The notes: generated by a model from the sequence alone, not told the origin. Numbered from the stretch's first letter, positions 35,417 to 44,437 are shown. The stretch: DNA of 64,000 bases from Thermohalobaculum sp951813525 (GCA_951813525.2 CATOTJ020000002.1:2232001-2296000); one strand, 5' to 3'. Made by a program: numbers and translations.

Positions 35417-36039
35417 CATGTACCTCCTGGCGATTGGGCCAATCCAGTACCGATCATGGAATCGCGCGTGACCAATTCCGCAAGAGCCTTTTCGGACAGG
35501 CCATCTGTCCCCGTCGGCAGTTCCGGGATCACCAGATATCGTATCTCGGCGGTCGAATCCCAAACCCGGATCTCGGTGCCGTCCGGAACGGTCAGCCCGA
35601 ACTCGGACAAGACGCCTTTCGGGTCACGAACGATCCGGGCGCGATATTCCGAGGACTTGAACCAGACCGGCGGGATGCCCAACACCGGCCAAGGATAACA
35701 GGAACACAAGGTGCAAACGACGACGTTGTGCACGCCGGGGGCATTCTCGACCGCCACCATATGCTCGCCCTGCATGCCAGAAAAACCCAACTCGGCGATC
35801 GCGGCAGTTGCATCCGTACGCAACCGGTCCAGATAGGCCGGATCGGACCACGCGCGGGCCACGACCCGTGCACCGTTCCGCGGGCCGATCTGATTGGAAT
35901 ACGCTTCGATCAACGCCTCGATCGCAGCGGGATCGACCAGACCTTTTTCGACCAGCAATGTCTCGATTGCTTTGACGCGCAGCGCCGGGTCGGGCGGCAA
36001 AAGCGAATGCGGATGGTCGTGATCATGATCATGGGGCAT
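35416..36039 (-). CDS. nthA: Nitrile hydratase alpha subunit (cobalt type)
   Basis: The metal-binding subunit, 207 residues. The metal claw is VCTLCSCYPWP with Cys109, Cys112 and Cys114. Thr between the first two cysteines indicates the Co3+ type (iron enzymes have Ser there). The outer cysteines would be oxidised to sulfinic and sulfenic acids. A His/Asp-rich N-terminus (MPHDHDHDHPH) may bind metal. The stop overlaps the beta ATG. No amidase gene, which would normally complete nitrile use, lies nearby. An arginase-fold gene starts about 100 bp upstream on the same strand. Confidence 0.94.
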   Translation of the reverse strand: MPHDHDHDHPHSLLPPDPALRVKAIETLLVEKGLVDPAAIEALIEAYSNQIGPRNGARVVARAWSDPAYLDRLRTDATAAIAELGFSGMQGEHMVAVENAPGVHNVVVCTLCSCYPWPVLGIPPVWFKSSEYRARIVRDPKGVLSEFGLTVPDGTEIRVWDSTAEIRYLVIPELPTGTDGLSEKALAELVTRDSMIGTGLAQSPGGT

Positions 36040-36137
36040 CGGCGATCTCCTTGCCCCGCAGGATTGCGGAAGGCTTTCCGGACGGTCAAGGGCTGACTTC
36101 CCGAACGCCGCCCCAAATACGGGCGCGCGACGGCGTC

Positions 36138-36917
36138 CTATACGATGAATTCGTTCAAAACCCGGGCCGTTGCCTCGCGCGAGCGATCATCGATGTCCAG
36201 CGCACCGTTCCAGCCGCTGATCGAGATGGCAACAACATCATTGATCGAGCAAAAGACGCGGCAGGCCTCGGCCAATTCGTCGACCGACGGACCGCCTGCA
36301 ACCGGATAGTTCATCGCAGGCGCCTCCGCCGCGTTCAGAACATCGATGTCCAGATGAAGGTGGATGGGGCTTTTCTGGTATTCGTAAAGGTGCAGCGTTT
36401 CCAAGCCCTTCACCCCGGTGCGCCGGATCGCTGAATTCTCCAGCGCCTCTTTCTCCAACGGGTCGAGATCACGCCCATCGATCAACCAGACCTTATTTTC
36501 ATGGAGCGGCCAAAGATCGAACCGCTCGCACATCTCCTGCGGACCGCGTCCTGTCAGCATTGCCAAGGGCATCCCGCCAAGGAACTGAGACGGCGACGTC
36601 TCAGGCGTGTTGAAATCACCGTGAGCATCGATCCAAACCAGTTTCAAACCGTTCGTTTTCGATTGCGCCGCACTGGTGACCGGGATCGCAGCACAGCAAT
36701 CACCCGCCAGCGATACCGGGATCTGGTGATCGTAAAAGCACTCCTGCGCAAACTCGAAAATAGGTTGATGCAACACGCCCATGCTTTCAGGAGAACGATC
36801 CGGAATATCGTGCGGTCCGTTGATGACCGCATCCGGCGGCGCAATGTCCACCAGAGCGGTTTCGTGCACTTCGAAATAGTTCGGCGTGACGATCCAGCGG
36901 TATTTCGGGCGCACCAT
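36138..36917 (-). CDS. Arginase/ureohydrolase-fold protein with altered active site
   Basis: A 259-residue ureohydrolase-fold protein. The metal-binding DAHGDFNTPETSPS is intact, but the usual GGDHS motif is LAGDCCA (His to Cys) and D-x-D-x-x-D-P is DIDVLNAAEAP. The final Glu-containing motif that grips the guanidinium group in arginases is ISGWNG. It therefore probably does not hydrolyse arginine or agmatine in the classical way. Neighbours are a VOC protein directly upstream (adjacent codons) and the nitrile hydratase genes downstream, which suggests a role on a nitrile, amide or amidine substrate. The true agmatinase-like gene at the end of the window keeps all motifs. Confidence 0.78.
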   Translation of the reverse strand: MVRPKYRWIVTPNYFEVHETALVDIAPPDAVINGPHDIPDRSPESMGVLHQPIFEFAQECFYDHQIPVSLAGDCCAAIPVTSAAQSKTNGLKLVWIDAHGDFNTPETSPSQFLGGMPLAMLTGRGPQEMCERFDLWPLHENKVWLIDGRDLDPLEKEALENSAIRRTGVKGLETLHLYEYQKSPIHLHLDIDVLNAAEAPAMNYPVAGGPSVDELAEACRVFCSINDVVAISISGWNGALDIDDRSREATARVLNEFIV

Positions 36918-37382
36918 TTATGCCATGCCCTTTTCGGACAGTTCTTTTTCGGCCTTTTCCGTTTTCTCCAAGGCCATACCCATGCCGCGCTGAACGGCCT
37001 CGGTCTTCGAGTACTGGATATCGCGGTACTCGAGTACCTGAATGAAGTTGCCCCACGGGTCGATGATGTCCAAGGCCCAGCTTTCCGGCACTTCGGCACC
37101 GGCAGCTTTGGCGAGTTCGCGAACCTTGCTGCGATCATCGACGACCAAACCGAAGTGGCGGTGTTCGTCGCGGTGCGGCTGGTCGGTCTTCATCAAGGCG
37201 ATGAACTGATCACCCATGTCGATGAATGCGGCGTTGTTGGATCGGCTGCGCAGATCAAATTGGAAAATCTTTGCCCAGAATTCCAGCGCCGCATCGATAT
37301 CCCCGACCTCCAGCGCAATATGGTTCATGCCGATCAGGCGCGCGCGTTCGTCGGAACCGTTATCAGCATGGTCTTGCGGCAT
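36918..37382 (-). CDS. VOC-superfamily (glyoxalase/dioxygenase-fold) protein
   Basis: A 154-residue vicinal-oxygen-chelate protein. GMNHIALEVGDIDAALEFWA opens the first beta-alpha-beta-beta-beta unit and supplies a metal His; HRHFGLVVDD supplies a second. DIIDPWGNFIQVLEY supplies the end of the second unit, although the usual Glu there reads Gln-Val-Leu-Glu. A charged C-terminal helix (MALEKTEKAEKELSEKGMA) follows. Its TAA abuts the ATG of the arginase-fold gene, so the two are cotranscribed. Activity cannot be inferred further. Confidence 0.82.
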   Translation of the reverse strand: MPQDHADNGSDERARLIGMNHIALEVGDIDAALEFWAKIFQFDLRSRSNNAAFIDMGDQFIALMKTDQPHRDEHRHFGLVVDDRSKVRELAKAAGAEVPESWALDIIDPWGNFIQVLEYRDIQYSKTEAVQRGMGMALEKTEKAEKELSEKGMA

Positions 37383-37494
37383 CTTCCGTCTCCTTGCTTG
37401 GTGTTTGGGCGGCAGACATCAGCTTCGCGCCAAGCTGGGGCCGGCGCAAGGGCAGCGGCCGAAAGATAATGATGCCCCCAAATCGGGACCCGAT

Positions 37495-39045
37495 TCACCC
37501 GCGCATCAACAGCCAGGTAATCAGCGCACCAATCGCAACACCAAATGCAATCCAGCGAACCGGGTTTGGACGGTTACCCTCCGACGCGCCTTGATTGGCC
37601 CGATGCGTCCGGATTTCCTCGGCCCGCATCAATATCTCGGATGCCAAACCGGGCATCCGCGGACCAAGGCGCGAGATGACGCGTGCCGTTTCCGCCAGAT
37701 CGCGGGCAATGGCCCGTGGCCCCAGATGGCCCCGGATATAATCCTCGACCACCGGGCGGGCGGATTCAAAAATATTTGCCTGCGGGTCCAATGTGCGGGT
37801 CACGCCTTCAACAACGACCATCGTGCGCTGCAACAGGATCAGTTCCGTGCGCGTTGCCATACCGAACCGTTCCGTTGTTTCCAGCAGATAGGTCAGCACT
37901 TTTGCCATCGAAATCTGGGATGCGTCCTGCCCGAATATCGGCTCTCCGATGGCGCGCAATGCCTGGGCGAAGGCCTCGACATTTCGGTCGGGAGGAACAT
38001 AGCCTGCTTCGAAATGGACTTCCGCCACGCGGGTATAGTTGCGGGTCAGAAAGCCATGCAGAATTTCGGCATAGTGCCGCCGCGTGATCGGATCCAGGCG
38101 CCCCATGATACCGAAGTCCAGCAGGATCAACGTCCCGTCATCGCCGACCCGAAGATTGCCTTGATGCATGTCGGCGTGGAAAAAACCGTCGCGCAGTGCA
38201 TGGCGCAGAAAGGTGCGCATCACATGCTCGGCAACCTCGCTCAGATCCAGGCCAACCCGCGCCAATGCCTCGGCGTCGACCATGTTTCCTTCGACCCACT
38301 CCATGGTCAGAATTCGGCGCGACGTCCCTTCCCAAACGATTGTGGGAATGTGCAGGCCCGGATCATCGCGGGTGTTTTCGCGGTATTCCGAGGCCGCAGC
38401 AGCTTCCAGCCGCAAATCCAACTCGGTCAGCACGACACTTTCGAAATGGGCGACAATGGCGGTCGGGCGCAGCCGGCGCGTCATCGGGACCAGCCGCTCG
38501 ATCAACCCCGCAATGAAGAAAAAGGCACCGATATCCCGGCGGAACTGGGTCCGCACGCCCGGGCGCAGCACCTTGACGGCAATTTTCTCGCCAGTCGGCT
38601 TCCACATTGCAGGATGGACCTGGGCGATCGATGCCGCGGCGACCGGTTCACCGAGTTCGTCCAACTGATCCCATATCTGCGGGCCAAATTCATCCTCGAT
38701 CTGGGCATGCGCCTCATCGCGCGGGAACGGAGGCAGCCGGTCTTGCAAAAGCCTCAACTGCTCGACCAATTTGTCGCCGACAATGTCGCGTCTGGTCGAC
38801 AGGATTTGCCCAAACTTGACATAGGCCGGTCCCATGGCCTGCAGGGCCCGCGCAACGGGGGGCAGCGTTGAATCGCCGCGGCGCCCGAACATGCCAACCG
38901 GCCAGGCAACCGACCGGATCACGGCGCGACGCCAACCGGTGATCTCCAACGCGTCGAGGATCTCGCGCATTGCGCCGGTCCGTTCGAACGTCGCCCCTGT
39001 GCGCAACAGACGCCAAAGATGCGACGGCGCGGAAAGGATGCTCAC
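37495..39045 (-). CDS. ubiB: Ubiquinone biosynthesis protein UbiB (atypical kinase)
   Basis: An ADCK/UbiB-family ATPase of 516 residues required for ubiquinone synthesis. The KxGQ-type motif AYVKFGQILSTRRD, the ala-rich loop AAASIAQVHPA, the Lys in KIAVKVLRPGV, and HADMHQGNLRV and LLDFGIMGRL are typical. A C-terminal transmembrane helix (about 497-513) anchors it in the inner membrane. The start is GTG at 39045, overlapping the ubiE stop (GTGA), so ubiE and ubiB are coupled. Confidence 0.93.
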   Translation of the reverse strand: MSILSAPSHLWRLLRTGATFERTGAMREILDALEITGWRRAVIRSVAWPVGMFGRRGDSTLPPVARALQAMGPAYVKFGQILSTRRDIVGDKLVEQLRLLQDRLPPFPRDEAHAQIEDEFGPQIWDQLDELGEPVAAASIAQVHPAMWKPTGEKIAVKVLRPGVRTQFRRDIGAFFFIAGLIERLVPMTRRLRPTAIVAHFESVVLTELDLRLEAAAASEYRENTRDDPGLHIPTIVWEGTSRRILTMEWVEGNMVDAEALARVGLDLSEVAEHVMRTFLRHALRDGFFHADMHQGNLRVGDDGTLILLDFGIMGRLDPITRRHYAEILHGFLTRNYTRVAEVHFEAGYVPPDRNVEAFAQALRAIGEPIFGQDASQISMAKVLTYLLETTERFGMATRTELILLQRTMVVVEGVTRTLDPQANIFESARPVVEDYIRGHLGPRAIARDLAETARVISRLGPRMPGLASEILMRAEEIRTHRANQGASEGNRPNPVRWIAFGVAIGALITWLLMRG

Positions 39046-39788
39046 AGGCGCCAGCCCGAATGGATCGCGGCGATGCCCTGGGTCAGGTTCTGAAATTTTG
39101 CCCGCCCAAATCCTGCCGATGCAATCATGTCGACGAATGTTCGTTGATCTGGGAATTTGCGGATCGATTCGACCAAATATTGATAGCTGTCGCGATCCCC
39201 GGTGACTGCCTTGCCCATCGCCGGGATCACATTGAACGAATAGCTGTCATAAAGTTTGCGCAATAGCGGCACCGGGACACGCGAGAATTCCAGGCACAGA
39301 AATCGGCCGCCGGGCCGCAAGACGCGATGTGCTTCGGCCAAAGCGTCCTCGACACGGGTAACGTTCCGAATTCCGAACGCGATCGTATAAGCGTCGAAAC
39401 TTTGATCCGGGAACGGCAGTGCCATGGCGTCACCGCAGACCCAGTCGATTCCGTCCCGACCAGCTTTCGCGGCGCGGGCCTCGCCCTCGACCAACATCGC
39501 TTCGGTCATGTCGCAGACCGTTACCTGCCCGCTGCCCTTCAAACGGTCCATAAATCGGAACGCGATATCGCCGGTCCCGCCCGCGACATCCAGCAAACGC
39601 ATACCCGGGCGCGGGGCCATCCAGTCGATCAGCGCCTGCTTCCACAACCGGTGGATACCGCCGCTCATCAGATCATTCATCAGGTCATAGCGGTTTGCGA
39701 CCGAAGAAAAAACGCCGTGAACACGGCCCGCCTTCTCGTCCTCGGGCACGTCTTCGAAACCGAAATGGGTTGTGCGCTGCTCGCTCAT
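39042..39788 (-). CDS. ubiE: Ubiquinone/menaquinone C-methyltransferase UbiE
   Basis: SAM-dependent C-methylation of 2-polyprenyl-6-methoxy-1,4-benzoquinol. In 248 residues: motif I LLDVAGGTGDIAF, the family stretch VFSSVANRYDLMNDLMSGGIHRLWK, FDAYTIAFGIRNVT and the C-terminal FNLTQGIAAIH-like end. It is divergent from mutM with 165 bp between start codons and is the first gene of the ubiE-ubiB pair. Confidence 0.95.
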   Translation of the reverse strand: MSEQRTTHFGFEDVPEDEKAGRVHGVFSSVANRYDLMNDLMSGGIHRLWKQALIDWMAPRPGMRLLDVAGGTGDIAFRFMDRLKGSGQVTVCDMTEAMLVEGEARAAKAGRDGIDWVCGDAMALPFPDQSFDAYTIAFGIRNVTRVEDALAEAHRVLRPGGRFLCLEFSRVPVPLLRKLYDSYSFNVIPAMGKAVTGDRDSYQYLVESIRKFPDQRTFVDMIASAGFGRAKFQNLTQGIAAIHSGWRL

Positions 39789-39953
39789 GACGCGCAGGAT
39801 AGCGCGGCGGCGGCGGACGCGGACTAGGGCGCGGCGTCACAGGCGGGCCCTGCTGGACCCGGCGCCGGTGGCGCGGCTCACGGGCGCGGCGGTTGATGCC
39901 GCGCTGCCCACATGGCATGGCAAGTGGCCGCATGACGAATAAACAGGTTTAAG

Positions 39954-40805
39954 ATGCCCGAGTTGCCCGAGGTTGAAACTGTCCGGCGGGGACTGGAACC
40001 GGTGCTGGCCGGACAAACCTTGTCCAAGGTGATCCAGCGCCGTGCTGATTTGCGCTGGCCGCTTCCTAACCGCTTTGCCGAGCGGCTGCAGGGACGCAGG
40101 GTCGATAGCCTTGGGCGGCGGTCGAAATGGCTGCTGATGGGGTTGGATGACGGTCAGACATGGATGGTGCACTTGGGCATGTCCGGGCGCATGCTGATTG
40201 ATGGCGCCGCAAGCGCCCAAATGCATCACGAACGCGCAGTGCCAGGAAAACATGACCACATAATCGTGACGACCGATGCCGGGACCACGATCACCTATAA
40301 CGATGCCCGCCGGTTCGGGGCGATGGACCTTTGGCCGACCGATGATCTGACCGGGCACAAAAACCTGGCCGGGTTGGGGCCAGAACCGTTGGGCAATGAT
40401 TTCCACGCAGATGCACTGGCCCGTGCAATGAAGGGCCGGTCAAGCCCGATCAAGGCGGTCCTTCTGGACCAGCGCACAGTTGCGGGGCTGGGCAATATCT
40501 ATGTTTGCGAGGCGCTTTACCGGTCTGGCATACGTCCCGATCGGATTGCCGATGGGATCGGCGCCAAGCGGATCGCCCGTCTGGCGACCGAGATCGTCGC
40601 AACGCTGAGCGAAGCCATCGCCGCGGGCGGCTCCAGCCTGCGCGATTATCGTCAGGCCGACGGCGAGCTTGGCTATTTTCAGCACGCGTTTCGCGTTTAT
40701 GACCGGGAAGGAGAAGCCTGCGCGACCGAAGGTTGCAAGGGCTGGATCAAGCGGATCGTGCAATCGGGACGATCCAGCTTCTTCTGCCCCCGATGCCAGA
40801 GGTAA
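39954..40805 (+). CDS. mutM: Formamidopyrimidine-DNA glycosylase (Fpg)
   Basis: Bifunctional glycosylase/AP lyase that removes 8-oxoguanine. The N-terminal PELPEVE has the Pro2 nucleophile and Glu3. Other motifs are the Lys region VHLGMSGRM, NDARRFGAMDL, and the helix-two-turn-helix LLDQRTVAGLGNIYVCEALY. The C-terminal zinc finger has four cysteines (CATEGC and CPRC). At 283 residues it is full length. Position opposite ubiE-ubiB and upstream of the rpsT-dnaA cluster fits alphaproteobacterial synteny. Confidence 0.95.
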   Translation: MPELPEVETVRRGLEPVLAGQTLSKVIQRRADLRWPLPNRFAERLQGRRVDSLGRRSKWLLMGLDDGQTWMVHLGMSGRMLIDGAASAQMHHERAVPGKHDHIIVTTDAGTTITYNDARRFGAMDLWPTDDLTGHKNLAGLGPEPLGNDFHADALARAMKGRSSPIKAVLLDQRTVAGLGNIYVCEALYRSGIRPDRIADGIGAKRIARLATEIVATLSEAIAAGGSSLRDYRQADGELGYFQHAFRVYDREGEACATEGCKGWIKRIVQSGRSSFFCPRCQR

Positions 40806-40994
40806 CGCCAAGCGACGACCAATTTTTTCGTTACCAACGCTCGACCGCACGATCAGCACGTTATGGAGGAACTCGTCTCAGGCCCGGCATAGGGAATCAG
40901 CCGCCTCAACGTCACGGCCCACCTCAGCACTGGACCCGACCGCAACCGCAGATAGACTTGCCGACCGAATCGGCATTAATGGGGGACCTGCCAG

Positions 40995-41771
40995 ATGGCC
41001 TATACTTGCATCGCGACCGAGACCCGCGACCACGTCGCGCTGGTCCGGTTGGACCGGCCCAAGGCATTGAACGCGCTGAACGAGACATTGCTGTCCGAGT
41101 TGGTCGACGCATTGCAAAAGTTCGATGCCGATGACGCGATTGGCTGCATCGTCATCACCGGTAACGAAAAGGCATTCGCTGCCGGGGCCGACATCAAGCA
41201 GATGCAGCCGATGTCCTATGTCGACATTTTCAAGCAGGATCTGTTCGCCCCGGAAGTCAACGCGATCGAGCAGATCCGCAAACCGATGATTGCCGCAGTT
41301 GCAGGTTATGCGTTGGGCGGCGGCTGCGAACTTGCGATGATGTGCGACTTCATTCTGGCCGCCGAAACCGCCAAATTCGGCCAGCCAGAGATTAATCTTG
41401 GCGTCATCCCCGGGATCGGCGGCACCCAGCGCCTGACCCGATTTGTCGGCAAGTCGAAATCGATGGAGATGAACCTGACCGGGCGCTTCATGGATGCAGA
41501 GGAAGCCGAACGGTCCGGGTTGGTCAGCCGCATTGTTCCAGCCGACGATCTGATCGACGAAGCGATGACAGTCGCATCAAAGATTGCCAACAAGGCACCG
41601 CTGGCCGTCATGGCAATCAAGGAATCGGTCAACCGTTCCTACGAGACAACGCTGGCCGAAGGCGTCAGATTTGAACGCCGTCTGTTCAACGGCTTGTTCG
41701 CGACCGAAGACAAGCGCGAGGGCATGGAGGCGTTTGTCGAAAAGCGCGAAGCCAAGTTTAAGGGCGTGTGA
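40995..41771 (+). CDS. Enoyl-CoA hydratase
   Basis: Crotonase-fold hydratase of 258 residues acting in beta-oxidation. Oxyanion-hole segments FAAGADIKQM and GYALGGGCELAMMCDF are clear. The catalytic glutamates lie in GGGCELA and in FGQPEINLGVIPGIGGTQRL, so it has both residues expected for a true hydratase. C-terminal EGVRFERRLFNGLF and EGMEAFVEKREAKF are typical. It sits between mutM and rpsT as I recall for Rhodobacterales. A gap of about 190 bp upstream holds no gene. Confidence 0.93.
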   Translation: MAYTCIATETRDHVALVRLDRPKALNALNETLLSELVDALQKFDADDAIGCIVITGNEKAFAAGADIKQMQPMSYVDIFKQDLFAPEVNAIEQIRKPMIAAVAGYALGGGCELAMMCDFILAAETAKFGQPEINLGVIPGIGGTQRLTRFVGKSKSMEMNLTGRFMDAEEAERSGLVSRIVPADDLIDEAMTVASKIANKAPLAVMAIKESVNRSYETTLAEGVRFERRLFNGLFATEDKREGMEAFVEKREAKFKGV

Positions 41772-41873
41772 TTTTTCCCACAGCGCGGGACTGCCCGGTC
41801 GTGGCCGCATAAGCAGTGCCGAAACAGAATTCCTTGGTGACGCCGGGGAGCGGGCCAGTGGGGGAGGGGAGCA

Positions 41874-43670
41874 ATGGAAATCACACGCCGATCATTGTTG
41901 AACATGACGGCCGCAGCCGGCGCGATGCCGTTGGTGGCAGGCTGCGCAGGGTCGCGATTGCCGAAAGGCCCGGCTTTTGCCGACGCGGTCGATATCCACG
42001 CCCATTGCTTTAACGCTGCCGATCTGCCGACACGCGAGTTCATTTCGCAGTCGGTGCTGGGCCGCACCCAAGGCACCGGGTCTGGCTTTATCGACCAGAC
42101 CGCAGCTTTCGGAGAGGTCCTGGGAACCATAGCGCGTGAAGTTGCGCCCAGCGCCGAGGCCGAATGGAAGGTTATGCGCGGAATCTCGACGCTGTCCGAG
42201 GCCGAGACTGAGGGCAGGCTGCTGACCGAGCCGCTTGAAGACCGCCTCAACCGGGCTGTCGCCCGCGCTTTGCACGTCATCCTGCGCACCGAGGACCGTT
42301 TCGACCAGACCTATGCCTGGGTCGATCCGCTGATCAAGGGAAAGGGATTTCGCCGAACCGCAGAATTCTTCAAACCGGCGGGCTATCCACACCGCGGGTC
42401 TCGCAAAGCAAAACGGATCTTCCTGGACGAGTTGACGGGCAAGCTGTTGAACGACCGGGGCCTCTTGAAGAACCACGGTCCCTGGGCCCGCGGCGTCGTG
42501 CGTTCGCGCATGGACATCATGGCCGAGATCGCCCGGCTTTACGGTGGATCGCGGGTCGGCCTATTTGTGCCGCTCCAGATCGATTTCACCAAATGGCTAG
42601 GTGACGAGTTGCCCGAGGCATCCTCGCTCGACCGGCAGATTGACGTGATGCAGGTACTGCAAGACCTTTGGAGCGGGGCCGAGAAAGGGCCATTGTTTCA
42701 CGGTTTCGTTGCCTTCGATCCGGCCCGCGACATGGCCGACCGCGGCGCCAGCCTGGCGCGTGTTCAGCGCGCGGTACAGGAACGGGGGTTTCTGGGGGTC
42801 AAGCTCTACCCGCCTATGGGTTTTACGCCTTGGGGCAATCAGGATGGCCGCGAAAACTATCACCAGTCGGTCTTCGATGCTGCCCGGGACGGCGGTGTTT
42901 CACCCGACCGGATCGGCAGCGCACTTAACGCATCACTTCGCAGGCTTTATGAATGGGCCGACCGCGAGGGCGTGCCAATCCTGGCGCACGCCAATTCCAG
43001 CTATTCCTCGAACGGCAATAAAGGCTATCGCGCCCGCGCCCATCCAGCAGGCTGGGACCCGGTCTTCGATCGATATGACAATCTGCGGGTCTGCCTCGCC
43101 CATTTCGATGATTTCAACAATGCCAATCGCGACGAATGCCTGGTCGAAACCGAGGAACGTGACGGCTTTCGGTTCGCACTCAGCCGTAAGAAGACCCGGC
43201 GCTGCGACGAGCCTTGGGAACTGACCACGATCAATCTGATGAAACGCTATCCGTTCCAGGCCTTCGCCGATGTCAGCTATCACCACCTGGCACTGCTGGA
43301 AAAAGGCAAACACGCTTGGGAAAGAACGATCTGGCCAAAGCGCGAAGCGTTCCGTCAGTATTGGCGCCGGTTTGTCGAAAGTGCCCCGCATGGGGCTAAC
43401 CTGGTTTTCGGCACCGATTGGTTCCTAAGCGGTCAGGAAGCAGGCCATGCCGGAATGGTCGAGGCGGTCGACCGGTTCATGATCGGCTTTAAGATGCGGG
43501 AAGCAGCCCGGCGCCGCGTCTTCCGCCAGAACGCCTTGCGCTTTTTGGGCTTGGTTCCCGGGGCAAAAGGACCCGCTGGGGCCAGTTATCGCCGCCTTCG
43601 TGGCTATTACGATACGCACGAGCGGCTGAACCCGGTCCGGTTGGATCAGTTCCTCGGCGCCAGCGTCTGA
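41874..43670 (+). CDS. Exported amidohydrolase-superfamily protein (Tat lipoprotein)
   Basis: A 598-residue metal-dependent hydrolase-fold protein. The N-terminus has a twin-arginine motif (TRRSLLNM) followed by lipobox LVAGC, so it is probably a Tat-exported lipoprotein. Amidohydrolase_2-type ligands follow: DIHAHCF (H-x-H), LGVKLYPPMGF (Lys), ILAHANSSYSS, VCLAHFDDF and FGTDWFLS. A large insert between the first ligand and the Lys (about 60-290) makes it longer than decarboxylase-type members. Substrate is unknown. It lies between an enoyl-CoA hydratase and rpsT, an unusual interruption of housekeeping genes. Confidence 0.75.
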   Translation: MEITRRSLLNMTAAAGAMPLVAGCAGSRLPKGPAFADAVDIHAHCFNAADLPTREFISQSVLGRTQGTGSGFIDQTAAFGEVLGTIAREVAPSAEAEWKVMRGISTLSEAETEGRLLTEPLEDRLNRAVARALHVILRTEDRFDQTYAWVDPLIKGKGFRRTAEFFKPAGYPHRGSRKAKRIFLDELTGKLLNDRGLLKNHGPWARGVVRSRMDIMAEIARLYGGSRVGLFVPLQIDFTKWLGDELPEASSLDRQIDVMQVLQDLWSGAEKGPLFHGFVAFDPARDMADRGASLARVQRAVQERGFLGVKLYPPMGFTPWGNQDGRENYHQSVFDAARDGGVSPDRIGSALNASLRRLYEWADREGVPILAHANSSYSSNGNKGYRARAHPAGWDPVFDRYDNLRVCLAHFDDFNNANRDECLVETEERDGFRFALSRKKTRRCDEPWELTTINLMKRYPFQAFADVSYHHLALLEKGKHAWERTIWPKREAFRQYWRRFVESAPHGANLVFGTDWFLSGQEAGHAGMVEAVDRFMIGFKMREAARRRVFRQNALRFLGLVPGAKGPAGASYRRLRGYYDTHERLNPVRLDQFLGASV

Positions 43671-43866
43671 GGATGATGCAAAAACGATAGACTTTGCCAT
43701 GGCGCTGCGTTGCCGCCGCAAATTTGGCCAGCGAGGCTTACGTGCTCATATCCTTGGCAACGACCAGACCTGCCTGATTGCGGACTTCGACCAGCCCCGT
43801 TGACGCGCAGGGCCGAATCCGCTATCTCCGCGCGTCTCGCGAAACCGCTACGGGAATTGAAGTTAC

Positions 43867-44130
43867 ATGGCCAATTCGCCACAAGCCAAAAAGCGCGTGC
43901 GTCAGATCGCCCGCCGGACTGAAGTCAACAAGGCTCGCCGGTCGCGGATCCGCACGTTTATCCGAAAAGTCGAAGAGGCTATCGCCTCTGGCGATCAGGG
44001 TGCGGCCCGCTCGGCCCTGCAGTCAGCACAGCCCGAGATTGTTCGCGGCGCGAACAAGGGCGTCATGCACAAGAATACTGCCAGCCGGAAGGTTTCACGG
44101 CTGAACCATCGCATCAAGGCGATGGCCTGA
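43867..44130 (+). CDS. rpsT: 30S ribosomal protein S20
   Basis: Binds 16S rRNA early in small-subunit assembly. The 87-residue product MANSPQAKKRVRQIARRTEV, with NKARRSRIRTFIRKVEEAI and GVMHKNTASRKVSRLNHRIK, is unmistakable S20 and highly basic. It is preceded by a 196-bp gap and followed by a hairpin, so it has its own transcription unit ahead of dnaA. Confidence 0.97.
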   Translation: MANSPQAKKRVRQIARRTEVNKARRSRIRTFIRKVEEAIASGDQGAARSALQSAQPEIVRGANKGVMHKNTASRKVSRLNHRIKAMA

Positions 44131-44133
44131 CCT

Positions 44134-44175
44134 AAACTTCGGACGGCTCGCCGCTCGGCTCGCGGTCCGAAAGTT
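44134..44175 (+). terminator. Imperfect hairpin after rpsT
   Basis: AACTTCGGAC pairs with GTCCGAAAGTT (one bulged A) around a GC-rich 20-base centre, starting 3 bases after the rpsT stop. There is no clean T-run, so termination efficiency is uncertain. Confidence 0.5.
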
Positions 44176-44367
44176 CGGCTGTCGAAAAATTCGGTGCGAT
44201 AACCGCAGCCGGGCGCCGCTGCGGCATTCATCCGTTTGTGCTGTCACACAACCGACAAATTTCTTTCATGTTCACGGTTTCGCCCCGTTGAGAATCCCTT
44301 TGAGCGATGGCAAGAATGAAACGTCCGGGGAGACCCAGCGACAATCAAATATTAGACGCTCGTAAGT

Positions 44368-44398
44368 GGTCTTTCGCAAGTAAATCCTTCGAAAGACC
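44368..44398. repeat. Inverted repeat GGTCTTTCG/CGAAAGACC
   Basis: Two perfect 9-base arms separated by 13 bases (44368-44376 and 44390-44398), located just before the candidate promoter of the dnaA cluster. It could be an operator or an RNA hairpin; function unknown. Confidence 0.6.
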
Positions 44399-44407
44399 TG
44401 ATCTCTA

Positions 44408-44437
44408 TTGTAAAATCGAAACTCCCTTTACTATAAA
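44408..44437 (+). promoter_or_regulatory. Candidate sigma-70-type promoter for the rhodanese-dnaA unit
   Basis: TTGTAA and TATAAA with an 18-base spacer, in the A/T-rich leader 105 bases before the rhodanese-like start. It is the best -35/-10 pair in this gap by eye; no experimental support. Confidence 0.4.

Noticed and set aside
37216..38871. 551-codon plus-strand open frame across the VOC and ubiB region
   Set aside because: Antisense to ubiB, whose kinase-type motifs are unmistakable; the plus-strand translation shows no family features.
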